A stretch of 64,000 nucleotides of DNA. Origin: Marinobacter sp. F4206 (lineage in GTDB: Bacteria; Pseudomonadota; Gammaproteobacteria; Pseudomonadales; Oleiphilaceae). A program made the position numbers and the translations under genes. Positions 42,095-51,829 of the stretch are shown in pieces. Position 1 is the first letter of the stretch. Each line of letters begins with the position of its first letter. The DNA is taken from assembly GCF_019392195.1 (NCBI RefSeq), contig NZ_JAHXKI010000002.1, forward strand, positions 1,054,001 through 1,118,000, given 5' to 3'. The notes beneath the pieces are model-generated. The model was not told where the DNA came from and ran no database searches. It was given only the letters and a program-made list of their open reading frames with translations.

Positions 42095-44921
42095 ACGCCA
42101 CCTGTACTTCCTGTTTGTCGAATCGAGCCGGGTTCAGCTTCGCCATCGCGTCGAAGCTCTTTGCGATCCAGGGGTTGAACATGCCGCCCCAGGACCGTTC
42201 GATGTTGGCCTGGTGCACCTCAATGGCGAGGTCCTCGAACGGAATCGCCTGTTCCTCAAGCACCAGCTCGTACTGCATCGCTTCAAGCTGGCTGAGGCCA
42301 CTCGGCCGGGGGGCGTCCATCAGCTCGCGGGCGAACTGGCCATAGAGATCGGCGATATTGAACGTCGCCCGGGTGGTCTGGCCGGCGATCTCGTAACCCA
42401 CCGCTTTCTGGTACCGGTCCAGGGCGTTCTTGAGCTTTTCGTTCTTGCGCGGAATGCTCTTGTTCAGCGGGTGACGGAGACGAACCCGGTCAAACTCGAT
42501 GCGCCAGTAGTCGCCGTACTCGTTGTTCGCCCAAGCCGCCAGCCACGCCGACCGGTCACTCTGCCAGTTGGCCGGAGCCTTGTTGTGGCCGTCGATCACC
42601 CGGCGCAACCAGTACAGGTGGCGGTTCAGGTCATCCATCCGCTTGTACAGGTAGGCGACGTGGTAGCGCGCTTCCATGCGGGTGTCGAACGGCTCCTCGT
42701 AATCGAAGGCCCACTTCTTGAAGTAGGTGAGTGCCTGCTGCTCCTCGCCTGCCTTTTCGTACAGCTCGGCGGACAGGAACAGCGCATCCCGGCGCACATC
42801 GGCCTTGGCATTGCTGCGATAAATACCTTCGTACTCCCGGGCCGCCTTCAGCCACTGCTCATCCTGCTCGTAGGCCCAGGCAATCTTCTGGGGCAGGTCC
42901 GCGGCCAATTTATGGTTTGGGAAAAGCCGGCGGAGCTCGTTCATTTCCGCCAGGGCCGGATCCCAGTCCTCGAGGGTCATCAGGTGGGTGGCGGCGTCAA
43001 ACTGGGCGATCACCCGCACATCGGTATTCGGCGCCACCACCTTGATGCGAAGAAACTGCTCCACGGCACCAGCCAGGTCGTCGGCCTCCAGGGCCTGTTC
43101 ACCCTGCTTGTAGATGGTGACGGCCATGCGCTCGGTGACTTCGGTGTACTGCTTGTCGCTGGTATCGATGTAGCGAAGCTGACTGCGATAGCCCGCTTCC
43201 GCCTCGGGGAACCGGCCCAGCTCATACTGGCTGTGGGCAATCACACCCCAGGCCGTGCGGTTCAGCTCACGGTCGACATCGCCTTCGCGGCTGACAATGC
43301 TCGTGGCCACTTCCAGGGCGCGTTCATAGCGCCCCAGAGCGAACAGTTCCTCGGAGGTTTTGGCCAGCACGGAACCGGAACGCTCGTCATCCCGGTAGGC
43401 CTGGACAAACCGCAGCTGGCTGTCGACGCCCTTGCTGCGCCAGGCGGTGACGGCTTCCGAGCCCTTGCCACTGGCCGCGATCAGACGCTCCAGTTCTTTC
43501 TGGTAAGCGATGATGGCAGCGTAGCCGGCATCGGGACCGTATTTCGGGTGCTTGAACTCGTAGGCGCTACGCTCGTAGTGGGTAATAGCGGTCGGGTAAT
43601 CGCCGCCATCGAAAGCCGCTTCGGCCCGCATGTACACCATTTCCGGAATACGGGGATCGTTCGGGAAGGTCTGCTCGTACTCGCCGTAAAACTCGGCCGC
43701 CTTCAGGAAGCTGGTGCGCTGCTCGGACGCACGGGCCACCTTGCCGGCCGCGTCCACTGCCCCTTCGGCCAGCTCGCGCTTCAGACGCTGGCCGGTGGCG
43801 TGGTAGTGACGCGCCAGTTCGTCGATGTACGTCTTCAGGTTGGGAATGACCTTGGCCTTGATGTCCCCAGATTTGGTATTCCAGAACTCAGACCGGATAC
43901 CGTAGTTGCGAACGTACCTTTCTTTCTCCGGCAGCACCTGCTGGGAAAATTCCCCATCCACATAGGCGCGGATCATGTCAGCGTGCATTTCCGGCGCGCG
44001 GTCGGAGTCCGGGTTCTGCATGACGAAGGCCCGGAAGGATGAGGCCGAATCCTCGTACCGTTCCTTCTCAAGGTAATGCTTGCCCAGACTGGAGTAGAGA
44101 ATCCAGGTGTACTTGGCGCTCTCCGGCCGGTTGGCGAACATGCTGTCGATCTTCGAGGCGCCCCCGGCGTAGGCCAGGCCGACGCTCATGATGCGCAGGG
44201 TGTCATCCACCAGCGAGCGGTTGACGTTGTCCAGCTTCTCGACCTTGCCGTCTTCGGGCACCAGGCGGTCCAGCACCTGGGAGAAGGCCATCAGGCTGTT
44301 GTCGTAGTCCGACAGTTTGTACTGGGACCAGCCCAGCAGGTAGTAGGAGTTGTTCAGGAAGGCCGAATCCCCGCCCAGGGCGATGACCGCCTTGTAGGCC
44401 TGTTCCGCCTGCTCGTACTCTTCGTGCCGGAAATGGATATCGCCCTTGCGGAAGTAGACCTCGGCCAGTCGCTGCGAGTGGGGGTGATCCTGAATGAACT
44501 GTTCAAGAACGGTACGGGCATCCTGGTCCCGACCATCCAGATCGTAGGCCTTGGCGAGCTGGTACATGGCCTCGGCGTTTTCATCGGAACCCGGGTACTT
44601 CTTCAGCAGTTCCTGGTAGGCGTCGATGGCGTCGGGGAAATAACCGGTGTCGCCCGGCAGCACGCCGCGTAACTGGTTGTAGTCACCTTCCAGCATGTAA
44701 ACACTGGCAATGCGGCGCTCGATCTGTTCCTTGAGCTCCCGGTCCTCGATGGTTTTCAGCAGCTCCCGGTATTCCCGGCGCACGTCTTCGTGCATCACCC
44801 GCGGCAACGGGATATCTGCCAGCGGCTGATGGTTTTCCTGAATCCGGCCGATGGTGGGGCCGCCATCGAAGCTGGCGCAGCCGCCAATGAACAGGGTCAG
44901 CAGCAGAATCCTAGATCGCAT
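42075..44921 (-). CDS. Large TPR-repeat outer-membrane lipoprotein
   Basis: A 948-residue protein with a lipoprotein signal (LLLTLFIGGC, Cys about residue 16). Almost the whole mature part is a superhelix of TPR-like repeats, for example YPGSDENAEAMYQLAKAYDLDGRDQDARTVLEQF and SQRLAEVYFRKGDIHFRHEEYEQAEQAYKAV. It resembles in size and build the large TPR scaffold proteins of Glt-like machines. I chose the ATG at 44921 because it starts the signal peptide; an upstream frame adds 23 basic residues. It overlaps its neighbours on both sides (11 and 20 bases). Confidence 0.88.
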   Translation of the reverse strand: MRSRILLLTLFIGGCASFDGGPTIGRIQENHQPLADIPLPRVMHEDVRREYRELLKTIEDRELKEQIERRIASVYMLEGDYNQLRGVLPGDTGYFPDAIDAYQELLKKYPGSDENAEAMYQLAKAYDLDGRDQDARTVLEQFIQDHPHSQRLAEVYFRKGDIHFRHEEYEQAEQAYKAVIALGGDSAFLNNSYYLLGWSQYKLSDYDNSLMAFSQVLDRLVPEDGKVEKLDNVNRSLVDDTLRIMSVGLAYAGGASKIDSMFANRPESAKYTWILYSSLGKHYLEKERYEDSASSFRAFVMQNPDSDRAPEMHADMIRAYVDGEFSQQVLPEKERYVRNYGIRSEFWNTKSGDIKAKVIPNLKTYIDELARHYHATGQRLKRELAEGAVDAAGKVARASEQRTSFLKAAEFYGEYEQTFPNDPRIPEMVYMRAEAAFDGGDYPTAITHYERSAYEFKHPKYGPDAGYAAIIAYQKELERLIAASGKGSEAVTAWRSKGVDSQLRFVQAYRDDERSGSVLAKTSEELFALGRYERALEVATSIVSREGDVDRELNRTAWGVIAHSQYELGRFPEAEAGYRSQLRYIDTSDKQYTEVTERMAVTIYKQGEQALEADDLAGAVEQFLRIKVVAPNTDVRVIAQFDAATHLMTLEDWDPALAEMNELRRLFPNHKLAADLPQKIAWAYEQDEQWLKAAREYEGIYRSNAKADVRRDALFLSAELYEKAGEEQQALTYFKKWAFDYEEPFDTRMEARYHVAYLYKRMDDLNRHLYWLRRVIDGHNKAPANWQSDRSAWLAAWANNEYGDYWRIEFDRVRLRHPLNKSIPRKNEKLKNALDRYQKAVGYEIAGQTTRATFNIADLYGQFARELMDAPRPSGLSQLEAMQYELVLEEQAIPFEDLAIEVHQANIERSWGGMFNPWIAKSFDAMAKLNPARFDKQEVQVAYGDGIR

Positions 44922-46683
44922 GATCGCCTCCTTCCGCCTGGTCTGCGGGGGCAGCAGCGGACTCCGGCGCCGACTGTCCTTCGTCTTCAATCACTTCGAG
45001 GTCCTGCAGGGAGCGGTCCAGAATCCGGACCTTCGCCAGTTGAGCCTCGACCTGGTACTGCTCCAGGCGCTGCTGGTGGATATCCAGCTCGGTGGCCACC
45101 AGCGTGCGCATGACGTCTTCAAGGCGAGTGATCAGTCCTTCCGTGCGCACCATCTGGTCGTCGACCTGCGCCATCATCCGGACCACGGCCTGACTGAACT
45201 GGTCACCTTCGGAAATGGCGTGCGCGCCATTGAGCGCATCAAGCATGTTTTCGCCACGGGTAATATCAAAGGCCAGGTCTTCGAGCTGCCACTTCAGGCG
45301 TTCCTGAGCATCCTCGGGGAGGCTGGCCATACGGCTGGACAATATCTGATAGCGTTCACGGCTCTCGGCTACCTGGCGCGAAAGCCGGGACAGGCCCTGA
45401 CGGTAGCTCTCACCGTCAATGCTGCCAGCTCGGGCAGCCAGAATGACGTCGAAATCATCACGTCGTGCCTGCCAGTTTTCGAGGTTATTGCGAATGGCAT
45501 ACAGATCTCTCAGATCCTTGAGCACAGACTGGAAGCTGTGATCGGACATGAGCTCGACCAGGAACGGCGAGAGATGGTTAACGGAGACCGACGGCGCGGC
45601 GCCAAACCAGTCGCTTTCACCCAGCACCTGGTCAAGGTTCTGGACAAACAGCTCCATCACGTCCGCGTGATCCAGTGACTGCCGGGCTTTCTGGAGCCAG
45701 TCCAGGGCCTCCCGGAATTGGTGATCGGCGTCGATAAAGCCCTGGGCCGCCCGTCCGTTAAGACCCATCTGCTCGTAGACATGGGGCTGGAGCAGAATCG
45801 CCTCCTGGACTTCCGGCAACGCAATGGAACGAGTGGTCAGTACATCAAGGGGGCCGAGCGCATCGCGGAAGGCGCCCTCATTAATGGCCATCCAACTGGC
45901 ACCCAGCAGGCCCCGGTTGGAGTAGGCACCGGTGCTGCTGATCCGCGAAAGCTGCAGGCCTGCGTTGTTTTGATCGTCCCGGCGGGCGTAAAGGAAGGAA
46001 AGCGCCATTCGCGCCCGGTCGGCCAGCCGGTGAAGTTCCTCGCTGCCATCAGCCAGGTCAATGACCTTTTCCAGAGCTGCGATGGCGCGGCCGGAATTTT
46101 CCTGAGAACCAAAGGCAATGGCCAGGTTGAAATAGAAGTAGGGCGCGAACGGGCTGTCGTCATCAATACTGTCGGCAACCGCCTCACCGGCCGAAAAGTA
46201 ACCCAGCTTCACGTTCACCAGGGCCGCCAGATAACGGTATTCGGAATCCACCGCCTCCGGAAGCGGGCCCTGGATATTGCTCAGGTTACGGGCCGCGACG
46301 CTGGTATCGCCGCGAAGGTATTGCATCTTACCAAGATAGAACCAGGCCCGGTTGCGTACCTCTTCGGTCAGGTTGCCACGGGCAACCCGGGTGAAGATAT
46401 CCTCGGCCTGGGTATCCAGTCCGTAGGACAGGCTGATACCGCCTTTCAGCAGCTCCGGGTAAGTACCGTGATTCTGGACGCCACCATGGTCCTCCGCCCA
46501 GGCATACTCGACCAGGGCTTCAAAATAATTCTGCTGGTAGAACTCGAACAGGATTGCACCGTACTTGAGGTCCTGTACCTCAGACATCGACGACGCGGCG
46601 CCGACCGGCAGGCACACAGCCCCGAGAGCCAGCCCGGCCAGGGTGCCTCTGAGCGTTCGATGGGCAGCGCGTACGAGCATCAT
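44911..46683 (-). CDS. Periplasmic TPR and coiled-coil protein
   Basis: A 590-residue exported protein. A signal peptide (LAGLALGAVCLPVGAAS) leads into TPR-like repeats over about residues 30-330 (DLKYGAILFEFYQQNYFEALVEY, GRAIAALEKVIDLADG). The C-terminal 150 residues are a long charged helix, likely coiled coil, ending in LDIHQQRLEQYQVEAQLAKVRILDRSLQDLE and an acidic tail. Related proteins occur as partners of TonB-like systems. It lies three bases after the first gene of the operon. Confidence 0.82.
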   Translation of the reverse strand: MMLVRAAHRTLRGTLAGLALGAVCLPVGAASSMSEVQDLKYGAILFEFYQQNYFEALVEYAWAEDHGGVQNHGTYPELLKGGISLSYGLDTQAEDIFTRVARGNLTEEVRNRAWFYLGKMQYLRGDTSVAARNLSNIQGPLPEAVDSEYRYLAALVNVKLGYFSAGEAVADSIDDDSPFAPYFYFNLAIAFGSQENSGRAIAALEKVIDLADGSEELHRLADRARMALSFLYARRDDQNNAGLQLSRISSTGAYSNRGLLGASWMAINEGAFRDALGPLDVLTTRSIALPEVQEAILLQPHVYEQMGLNGRAAQGFIDADHQFREALDWLQKARQSLDHADVMELFVQNLDQVLGESDWFGAAPSVSVNHLSPFLVELMSDHSFQSVLKDLRDLYAIRNNLENWQARRDDFDVILAARAGSIDGESYRQGLSRLSRQVAESRERYQILSSRMASLPEDAQERLKWQLEDLAFDITRGENMLDALNGAHAISEGDQFSQAVVRMMAQVDDQMVRTEGLITRLEDVMRTLVATELDIHQQRLEQYQVEAQLAKVRILDRSLQDLEVIEDEGQSAPESAAAPADQAEGGDHAI

Positions 46684-46686
46684 GGC

Positions 46687-47358
46687 TTACCACTCCCGGA
46701 CGGTAAATTCAGGCTGCTGCCGCGCTTCGGAGTCGGCAATACTCAGCTCCACATACTTTGGCCCCTGGGCTTTTGTGAAGCGCAGGCTGCTGCCACGTTT
46801 GTACTCGCGACCATTGGGCCCCTGCCCGATAAAAAACGCCGACAGGGTATGCTCGCCAGCACTGATGTTGCCCAGATGCAGCCGATGCATCCCGCCCTTC
46901 GACAGGGCCGCACGCTCTTCTTCGCTGTACAGGTATGAGGCAATGGTTTCGTTGTCCAGCCGCAGCTCAACCCCTTCCAGATGGAAGAACTCGCCAACGT
47001 TCAGCGACAGGAACACATGAAAACGGGTGTTCGCCGGAAACAGCAGATCTTCCTCAAGCACCCGGAGATCCTTGTTCAGGACCACCACGGACTGCTTGAG
47101 GTCCTGGATATCGCGGGACAATTCATTGACCGCACGCTGCGCCCGCTCGCGGCTCTTGCGAACCGACATTGGCGTTTCAATAATCTGGTCGAGCGCTGCC
47201 GCCGGGGCACCTACCCGGGCGCTGTCCTGAGCAGCATCCTCGCTCGCGACCGCGTGACTACCCGCAGACAGCATCAGGGACAGAAGTCCAACCCGCATCC
47301 AGCCTGATTTCGTTGTTGCCGGTCTGTACTCAGACCCCGGTTTTTGAGACGTCACCAT
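46687..47358 (-). CDS. Exported protein with coiled coil and beta-sandwich-like domain, first gene of the envelope operon
   Basis: A 223-residue protein with a signal peptide (GLLSLMLSAGSHAVAS). A helical region (about 65-100, SRERAQRAVNELSRDIQDLKQSVVVLNKDLRVLEEDL) looks like a coiled coil. A beta-rich C-terminal domain (FHLEGVELRLDNETIASYLY, LHLGNISAGEHTLSAFFIGQGPNGREY) looks Ig-like. I do not know a named family. AGGAG lies five bases before the ATG, and a 380-base divergent intergenic region precedes it, so the operon promoter should lie there. Confidence 0.78.
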   Translation of the reverse strand: MVTSQKPGSEYRPATTKSGWMRVGLLSLMLSAGSHAVASEDAAQDSARVGAPAAALDQIIETPMSVRKSRERAQRAVNELSRDIQDLKQSVVVLNKDLRVLEEDLLFPANTRFHVFLSLNVGEFFHLEGVELRLDNETIASYLYSEEERAALSKGGMHRLHLGNISAGEHTLSAFFIGQGPNGREYKRGSSLRFTKAQGPKYVELSIADSEARQQPEFTVREW

Positions 47359-47738
47359 CTTGCTCCTGTGCCATTTCGCCGGATTGGCGCTGACAATTCA
47401 CCGTGAACAATCAGGGGACTGACTTTTGAGTTGACCGACTCTGCCCGGAAAGCTCTTTTTAGACGGCTCTTGCTTGATCGGACGGTCAGTTTTTTTGGGA
47501 GATGCTTCATTCGTCAAATTCTGTTAAATACGCTAACACAGCTTTTCCATGAAAAACTTAATCATTTTCTTTTCGATTAAGTTTCTGTGAATCCCTTCGC
47601 GAAACGACGCATGGACTATTGCTGAACGCCAGGGGGCTCGTCAGAGTTCCAATTGAATTCAGATTTTTTTCAATAAAAACAGATCTTTACATTAGTTCAC
47701 ATTATTTAACAAACCTGTTGGGCATCGGCATCGAACTT
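47359..47738. promoter_or_regulatory. Divergent AT-rich control region between the envelope operon and the beta-barrel genes
   Basis: No gene is evident in these 380 bases. At 47554-47584 a perfect inverted repeat, AAACTTAATC, 11 bases, GATTAAGTTT, could be an operator or an RNA hairpin. Base composition is much more AT-rich than the genes around it, as expected for promoters serving both directions. Confidence 0.5.
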
Positions 47739-48542
47739 ATGAACGCGATCACAGACACCTTCACTAACTTGCCGTATCCGTTCCCCGGCAACCTCTGTCG
47801 GAACGTTTTCCTGTCACTGCTGTTGCTGACCGTGCCGATGGCAGACGCCGACGCACAGACAGCGTTCGAGGAAGACAGCGCTGTGCTCGAGGTGGTGGAT
47901 CCGTTTATTGAACTGCACACCGCACCGGGCCGGGGCTACCCGGTGTTCCATGTGATCGAGAAGGGCGAGCAGGTTGAGCTGCTGAAACGCAAGACCAACT
48001 GGTACAAAGTGCGTTCTGCTTCCGGGGAGGAAGGCTGGACCAAGGCGGCGCAACTTGGTCGCACCCTGCTGCCGACCGGGCTTCCGGCAGACCTGCCCGA
48101 AGTCGGCCACGGCGAATACCTGGCGTCCAGCTGGCGCGTGGGCTTTACCACCGGCCTGTTTGAGCAGTCCACCAGCTTCAGCCTGGCGGTCGGTTACCGC
48201 CCCCTCACCTGGCTGGGTGCGGAACTGGAAGCCGGCAAGATCTATAACCGCTCGGTCACCAGTGATTACTACAGCGCCAACCTGATCATCGAGCCATTCC
48301 ACCAGTGGGACCTGACCCCCTACGCGTTGGCCGGGGTTTCCCGGTTTTCCTTCGATGCTCGCCAGAAGGTCCTGCTGAGCGACCTTGGTAATGCGGATGC
48401 CGTCAACGTCGGTGGCGGCCTCAGCTACTACATCGGTCGCAACTTTCTAGTTCGTGCCGAGTACCGCGTGTACTCGGTTTCCTCCAATTCAGAAAGCACA
48501 GGTTTAAGTGAATGGAAAATCGGTCTGAACACCTTCTTCTGA
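47739..48542 (+). CDS. Outer-membrane beta-barrel protein with an SH3-like domain
   Basis: A 267-residue exported protein. A signal peptide (NVFLSLLLLTVPMADADA) is followed by a bacterial SH3-like domain (VDPFIELHTAPGRGYPVFHVIEKGEQVELLKRKTNWYKVR, then GEEGWTKAAQL). The rest is a small beta barrel with alternating strands and a terminal LNTFF. The SH3-like part may touch peptidoglycan. The ATG at 47739 is chosen since upstream residues do not fit a signal peptide. It overlaps the next gene by 31 bases. Confidence 0.82.
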   Translation: MNAITDTFTNLPYPFPGNLCRNVFLSLLLLTVPMADADAQTAFEEDSAVLEVVDPFIELHTAPGRGYPVFHVIEKGEQVELLKRKTNWYKVRSASGEEGWTKAAQLGRTLLPTGLPADLPEVGHGEYLASSWRVGFTTGLFEQSTSFSLAVGYRPLTWLGAELEAGKIYNRSVTSDYYSANLIIEPFHQWDLTPYALAGVSRFSFDARQKVLLSDLGNADAVNVGGGLSYYIGRNFLVRAEYRVYSVSSNSESTGLSEWKIGLNTFF

Positions 48543-49213
48543 TCTCAGATTTCTCTGGCTACGGGACCGGCAAGGCACTGCTACTGGCGTGCTCGCTGGC
48601 CATTCCACAATGGGCGACTGCGCAGGCCACCCGAGACGGCGACAAACCGGCTCCGGTTCAGGTGATCGCGCCCGAGGTGAAACCCCGCAGTATCCAGGAG
48701 GCGGATATCGATGCGGAGTTTTTCGAGGTCGGTGCGTTTGCCGGCATGATGACGATCGACAACTTCAGCAGCGAACCGTTGGTGGGGGTCAGCGCGGCCT
48801 TCCACGCCACCGAGGACTTTTTCCTGCAGTTCAATTACGGGGTTACCGAGGCAGGGCTGACGTCGTTCGAGGAGCTCAGTGGCGTTAACGTAAGGCTACT
48901 GAGCGATTCCGACCGGGACTACAGCTACTACGACTTCCTGGTGGGCTACAACATTTTTCCGGGCGAGGTGTTTTTCAGCGATTCACTGACCTTCAACTCC
49001 GCCTTTTATCTGGTGGGGGGTGTCGGCAACACCGAGTTCGGTGGGGAGAGCAACTTCACGACAACCCTGGGCACCGGGTTCCGGGTGGTGTTACTGGACT
49101 GGCTGACCGTTCACGTGGACTTCCGGGACCACATGTTCACCAGCGACCTCATTCGCGAGTCCCAACTGACCCACAACATTGAGCTGTCGTCCGGGTTTAC
49201 CCTGTTCTTCTGA
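48512..49213 (+). CDS. Outer-membrane beta-barrel protein
   Basis: A 233-residue exported protein: signal region ALLLACSLAIPQWATAQA, then a conserved segment (EADIDAEFFEVGAFAGMMTIDNF) and beta strands ending in LSSGFTLFF with terminal Phe. The look is that of the small outer-membrane barrels found in several copies in Myxococcus. The gene overlaps the first barrel gene by 31 bases, so the pair is co-translated and may form one complex with the divergent motor operon. Confidence 0.82.
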   Translation: MENRSEHLLLISDFSGYGTGKALLLACSLAIPQWATAQATRDGDKPAPVQVIAPEVKPRSIQEADIDAEFFEVGAFAGMMTIDNFSSEPLVGVSAAFHATEDFFLQFNYGVTEAGLTSFEELSGVNVRLLSDSDRDYSYYDFLVGYNIFPGEVFFSDSLTFNSAFYLVGGVGNTEFGGESNFTTTLGTGFRVVLLDWLTVHVDFRDHMFTSDLIRESQLTHNIELSSGFTLFF

Positions 49214-49242
49214 CTGCGTAAACCCGGAAACTGCCGGGCGCC

Positions 49243-50109
49243 TCAACTGCGCCCGGCAGCGACCTCATCCATCAACCGGGAAAGGTCATCTTCGATCTCT
49301 TCAATCCAATCCTGCCAGTCGCTTCGGTACTCCCCGAAACGCGCCTGGTCCAGCTCTGTCAACCGGAACCGGGTCTGGGTAACCGCCCGGCCACTCTCGG
49401 CGAAGGCCTGAAGGTCCGGCTCGTCCAGACGCTCGCGCTGCCTGTTCAGGTCCTGCCGTGAGGCCTCCAGCAGACCGCGGTCCCGGGGGCTGGCGTCAGG
49501 CTCACCTTTCAGCGCCTCTTCGATGGACTCGGTCAGCTCCTCGATGTGTTTCTGGAGCTTTTCACCGTATTCCTCAAGCGCTTCCCGGGAACGTTGTTCT
49601 GCTTCCGACGACAGCGCCTCCAGCTCACTGGCCAGCTCCTCCAGACGCTCATCCACGCTGTCGGACGACCGGTTGATGCTCTGGCTCAGGCGTTCACTCA
49701 GGTCGCTGAGCGTTCCGATAACATCGTCAAACATTGAGCGTGACGTCACCGCCCGTTGCGTAAGCTCGTAATCGACCGTCCAGTCGCCTTCCCGACGCTC
49801 CAGGTAGGTCAGGACCTTCTTGCGATCGTCGTTATCTGCACTGAGGAACCTGGTCTCTACGGTCGCGCGGGAGCCATCGATGACAATCTTGCCCCAATCG
49901 ATGGAGATGGTTTGCCAGTCGGTACCGAAACCATCGAATTGCGAGGGATCCGCCAGGGTCGACAGCTCGGCGACCTCATCGGCATCGTTCTCCGTCACCG
50001 AGTGCCAGAACGCTTCGGTCACTTCCCGGGGCGTCTCGGGATTACTGCAGCCGACGAGGAACACGAGCATCGATGCGACGGCGATGCCGCGCGGCAGTGA
50101 ACGAATCAT
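49243..50109 (-). CDS. Coiled-coil lipoprotein with an NTF2-like domain
   Basis: A 288-residue lipoprotein with lipobox LVGC (Cys about 21). The N-terminal domain (about 25-115: PREVTEAFWHSVTENDADEVAELST, ... RREGDWTVDYEL) resembles DUF4878/NTF2-like lipoproteins. The C-terminal half is a long charged helix (about 130-285) with heptad-like Leu spacing. Function unknown. It is convergent with the beta-barrel gene to its left. No visible partner gene. Confidence 0.75.
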   Translation of the reverse strand: MIRSLPRGIAVASMLVFLVGCSNPETPREVTEAFWHSVTENDADEVAELSTLADPSQFDGFGTDWQTISIDWGKIVIDGSRATVETRFLSADNDDRKKVLTYLERREGDWTVDYELTQRAVTSRSMFDDVIGTLSDLSERLSQSINRSSDSVDERLEELASELEALSSEAEQRSREALEEYGEKLQKHIEELTESIEEALKGEPDASPRDRGLLEASRQDLNRQRERLDEPDLQAFAESGRAVTQTRFRLTELDQARFGEYRSDWQDWIEEIEDDLSRLMDEVAAGRS

Positions 50110-50155
50110 GCAAATACTTCCCTTGGTTCAGAGTATGGTGTGCATGATACACCGC

Positions 50156-51829
50156 CTACAGCTGGCAGGTCAGGTCTGCCAGCTCTTCGTCGAACACCCG
50201 GCGGTTCTCGCTGTAGTCCACCGGAACGTCCACCAGGTGAACACCGCCCTCTGAAAGTGCCCGCTCCAGGGTCGGCCGCAAGTCCTCGGTGCGCGCTATG
50301 CGGTGGCCGGTGGCACCATAGGAGTCGGCGTACTTCACGAAATCCGGGTTTCGGTAGTCGAGCCCGAAATCCTCGAACCCCTCCTGTCCCTGCTTCCACT
50401 TGATCATGCCGTAGGCGCTGTCGTCGATGACCAGCACCACCAGATTGAGATTCAGACGCACGGCGGTCTCCAGCTCCTGACTGTTCATCATGAAGCCGCC
50501 ATCACCACACACCGCCATCACCTTCAGGTGCGGATACAGCATGGCCGCCATCATGGCGCTGGGCAGACCCGCCCCCATAGACGCGAGGGCATTGTCCAAC
50601 AGCACCGTGTTGTTGTCATAGGCCGGATAATTGCGGGCGAACCAGAGCTTGTACATGCCGTTATCCAGGGCAATGATGCCGTCCTCCGGCATCACCCGGC
50701 GCACGTCGCTCACGATCCGCTGGGGGATAACCGGAAACCGCTCATCGTCCGACCGGTCCTTCAGGTGCCGGTCCACCGCCGCCTTGACGTCCATGAACCA
50801 GGAGAAATCGTGGCTTGCGCAATGCCCGCAGTGTTCCGCCATGTACTCCACGCTGTTGGCGATGTCGCCTACCACCTCATGTTGCGGGAAGTAGACCGGA
50901 TCGACATCGGCACCGCTGAAGTTCACATGGATAACCTGCTTGCCGCCGGCCTTCATGAAAAACGGCGGCTTCTCGACCACGTCATGGCCCACGTTGATGA
51001 CCAGGTCGGCGCGGTCGATAGCGCAATGGACGAAATCCCCGGCTGACAGGGCAGCATTGCCCAGATAGCGGGGGTGGCGCTCGTCCACCACACCCTTGCC
51101 CATCTGGGTGGTAAAGAACGGAATGTTGGTGACGTTGACCAGATGGATCAGTGCCTGGGACACCCGTTTCCGGTTGGCGCCCGCCCCGATCATAATCAGT
51201 GGATGCCGGGCCTTTCGCAGCATGTCACAGGCCATCTCCAGGCTTTTCACACTGGCGGAGGGCCGCCTGGCGTCGCTGGGCTCGAAGATATGGGTATCCG
51301 GCTCCGGGCGCTCCGCCGCGATGTCTTCCGGCAGCTCCAGGTGGACCGCTCCGGGCCGCTCCTCCGAGGCCAGTCGGAAGGCTTCCCGCACCTTCGCGGG
51401 GATGGTGTTGGCATTGCTGATCTGACGGGTGTACTTGGTAAGGGGACGCATCAGGTCGACCACGTCGAGGATCTGGAACAAGCCCTGCTTTGACGACTTG
51501 ATCGGCTTCTGACCGGAAATCATCATCATCGGCATGCCGCCAAGCTGGGCGTAGGCAGCCGCAGTAACCAGGTTGGTCGCCCCCGGGCCGAGGGTCGAGA
51601 GGCAAACGCCCACCCGTCCGGTCAGGCGGCCATAGGTCGCGGCCATAAAGCCAGCAGCCTGTTCGTGGCGATTCAGCACCAGCTGGATACTGGATGTGCG
51701 CAGGGCCTCGAGAAAATCCAGGTTCTCTTCACCCGGCACCGCGAAGATGTACTTTACCCCTTCATTCTCCAGGGCCTTGATGAACAGCTCTGCCCCATTT
51801 CGCGCCCCGGCGGGTTGGTCGTTTGCCAT
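50156..51829 (-). CDS. Acetolactate synthase-like thiamine diphosphate enzyme
   Basis: A 557-residue thiamine diphosphate enzyme. The N-terminal domain has the catalytic Glu in LNRHEQAAGFMA and GRVGVCLSTLGPGATNL. The cofactor-binding domain has CGDGGFMMNSQELETAV, with NLNLVVLVIDDSAYGMIKW completing the TDP motif. It lacks a neighbouring small subunit, so it is more like the stand-alone large-subunit type that makes acetolactate from two pyruvates, but another 2-keto acid substrate is possible. The ATG at 51829 has AGGGGA upstream. It may be co-transcribed with the two genes before it. Confidence 0.85.
   Translation of the reverse strand: MANDQPAGARNGAELFIKALENEGVKYIFAVPGEENLDFLEALRTSSIQLVLNRHEQAAGFMAATYGRLTGRVGVCLSTLGPGATNLVTAAAYAQLGGMPMMMISGQKPIKSSKQGLFQILDVVDLMRPLTKYTRQISNANTIPAKVREAFRLASEERPGAVHLELPEDIAAERPEPDTHIFEPSDARRPSASVKSLEMACDMLRKARHPLIMIGAGANRKRVSQALIHLVNVTNIPFFTTQMGKGVVDERHPRYLGNAALSAGDFVHCAIDRADLVINVGHDVVEKPPFFMKAGGKQVIHVNFSGADVDPVYFPQHEVVGDIANSVEYMAEHCGHCASHDFSWFMDVKAAVDRHLKDRSDDERFPVIPQRIVSDVRRVMPEDGIIALDNGMYKLWFARNYPAYDNNTVLLDNALASMGAGLPSAMMAAMLYPHLKVMAVCGDGGFMMNSQELETAVRLNLNLVVLVIDDSAYGMIKWKQGQEGFEDFGLDYRNPDFVKYADSYGATGHRIARTEDLRPTLERALSEGGVHLVDVPVDYSENRRVFDEELADLTCQL

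Noticed and set aside
41955..44042. 695-codon plus-strand frame opposite the TPR lipoprotein genes
   Set aside because: Antisense to conserved TPR repeats with a lipoprotein signal on the minus strand; the plus frame shows no signal or motif.
34527..49213. Ordinary TonB system for iron uptake
   Set aside because: No TonB-dependent receptor is encoded; the large TPR proteins, the AgmX-type C-terminal domain and two small barrels do not fit.
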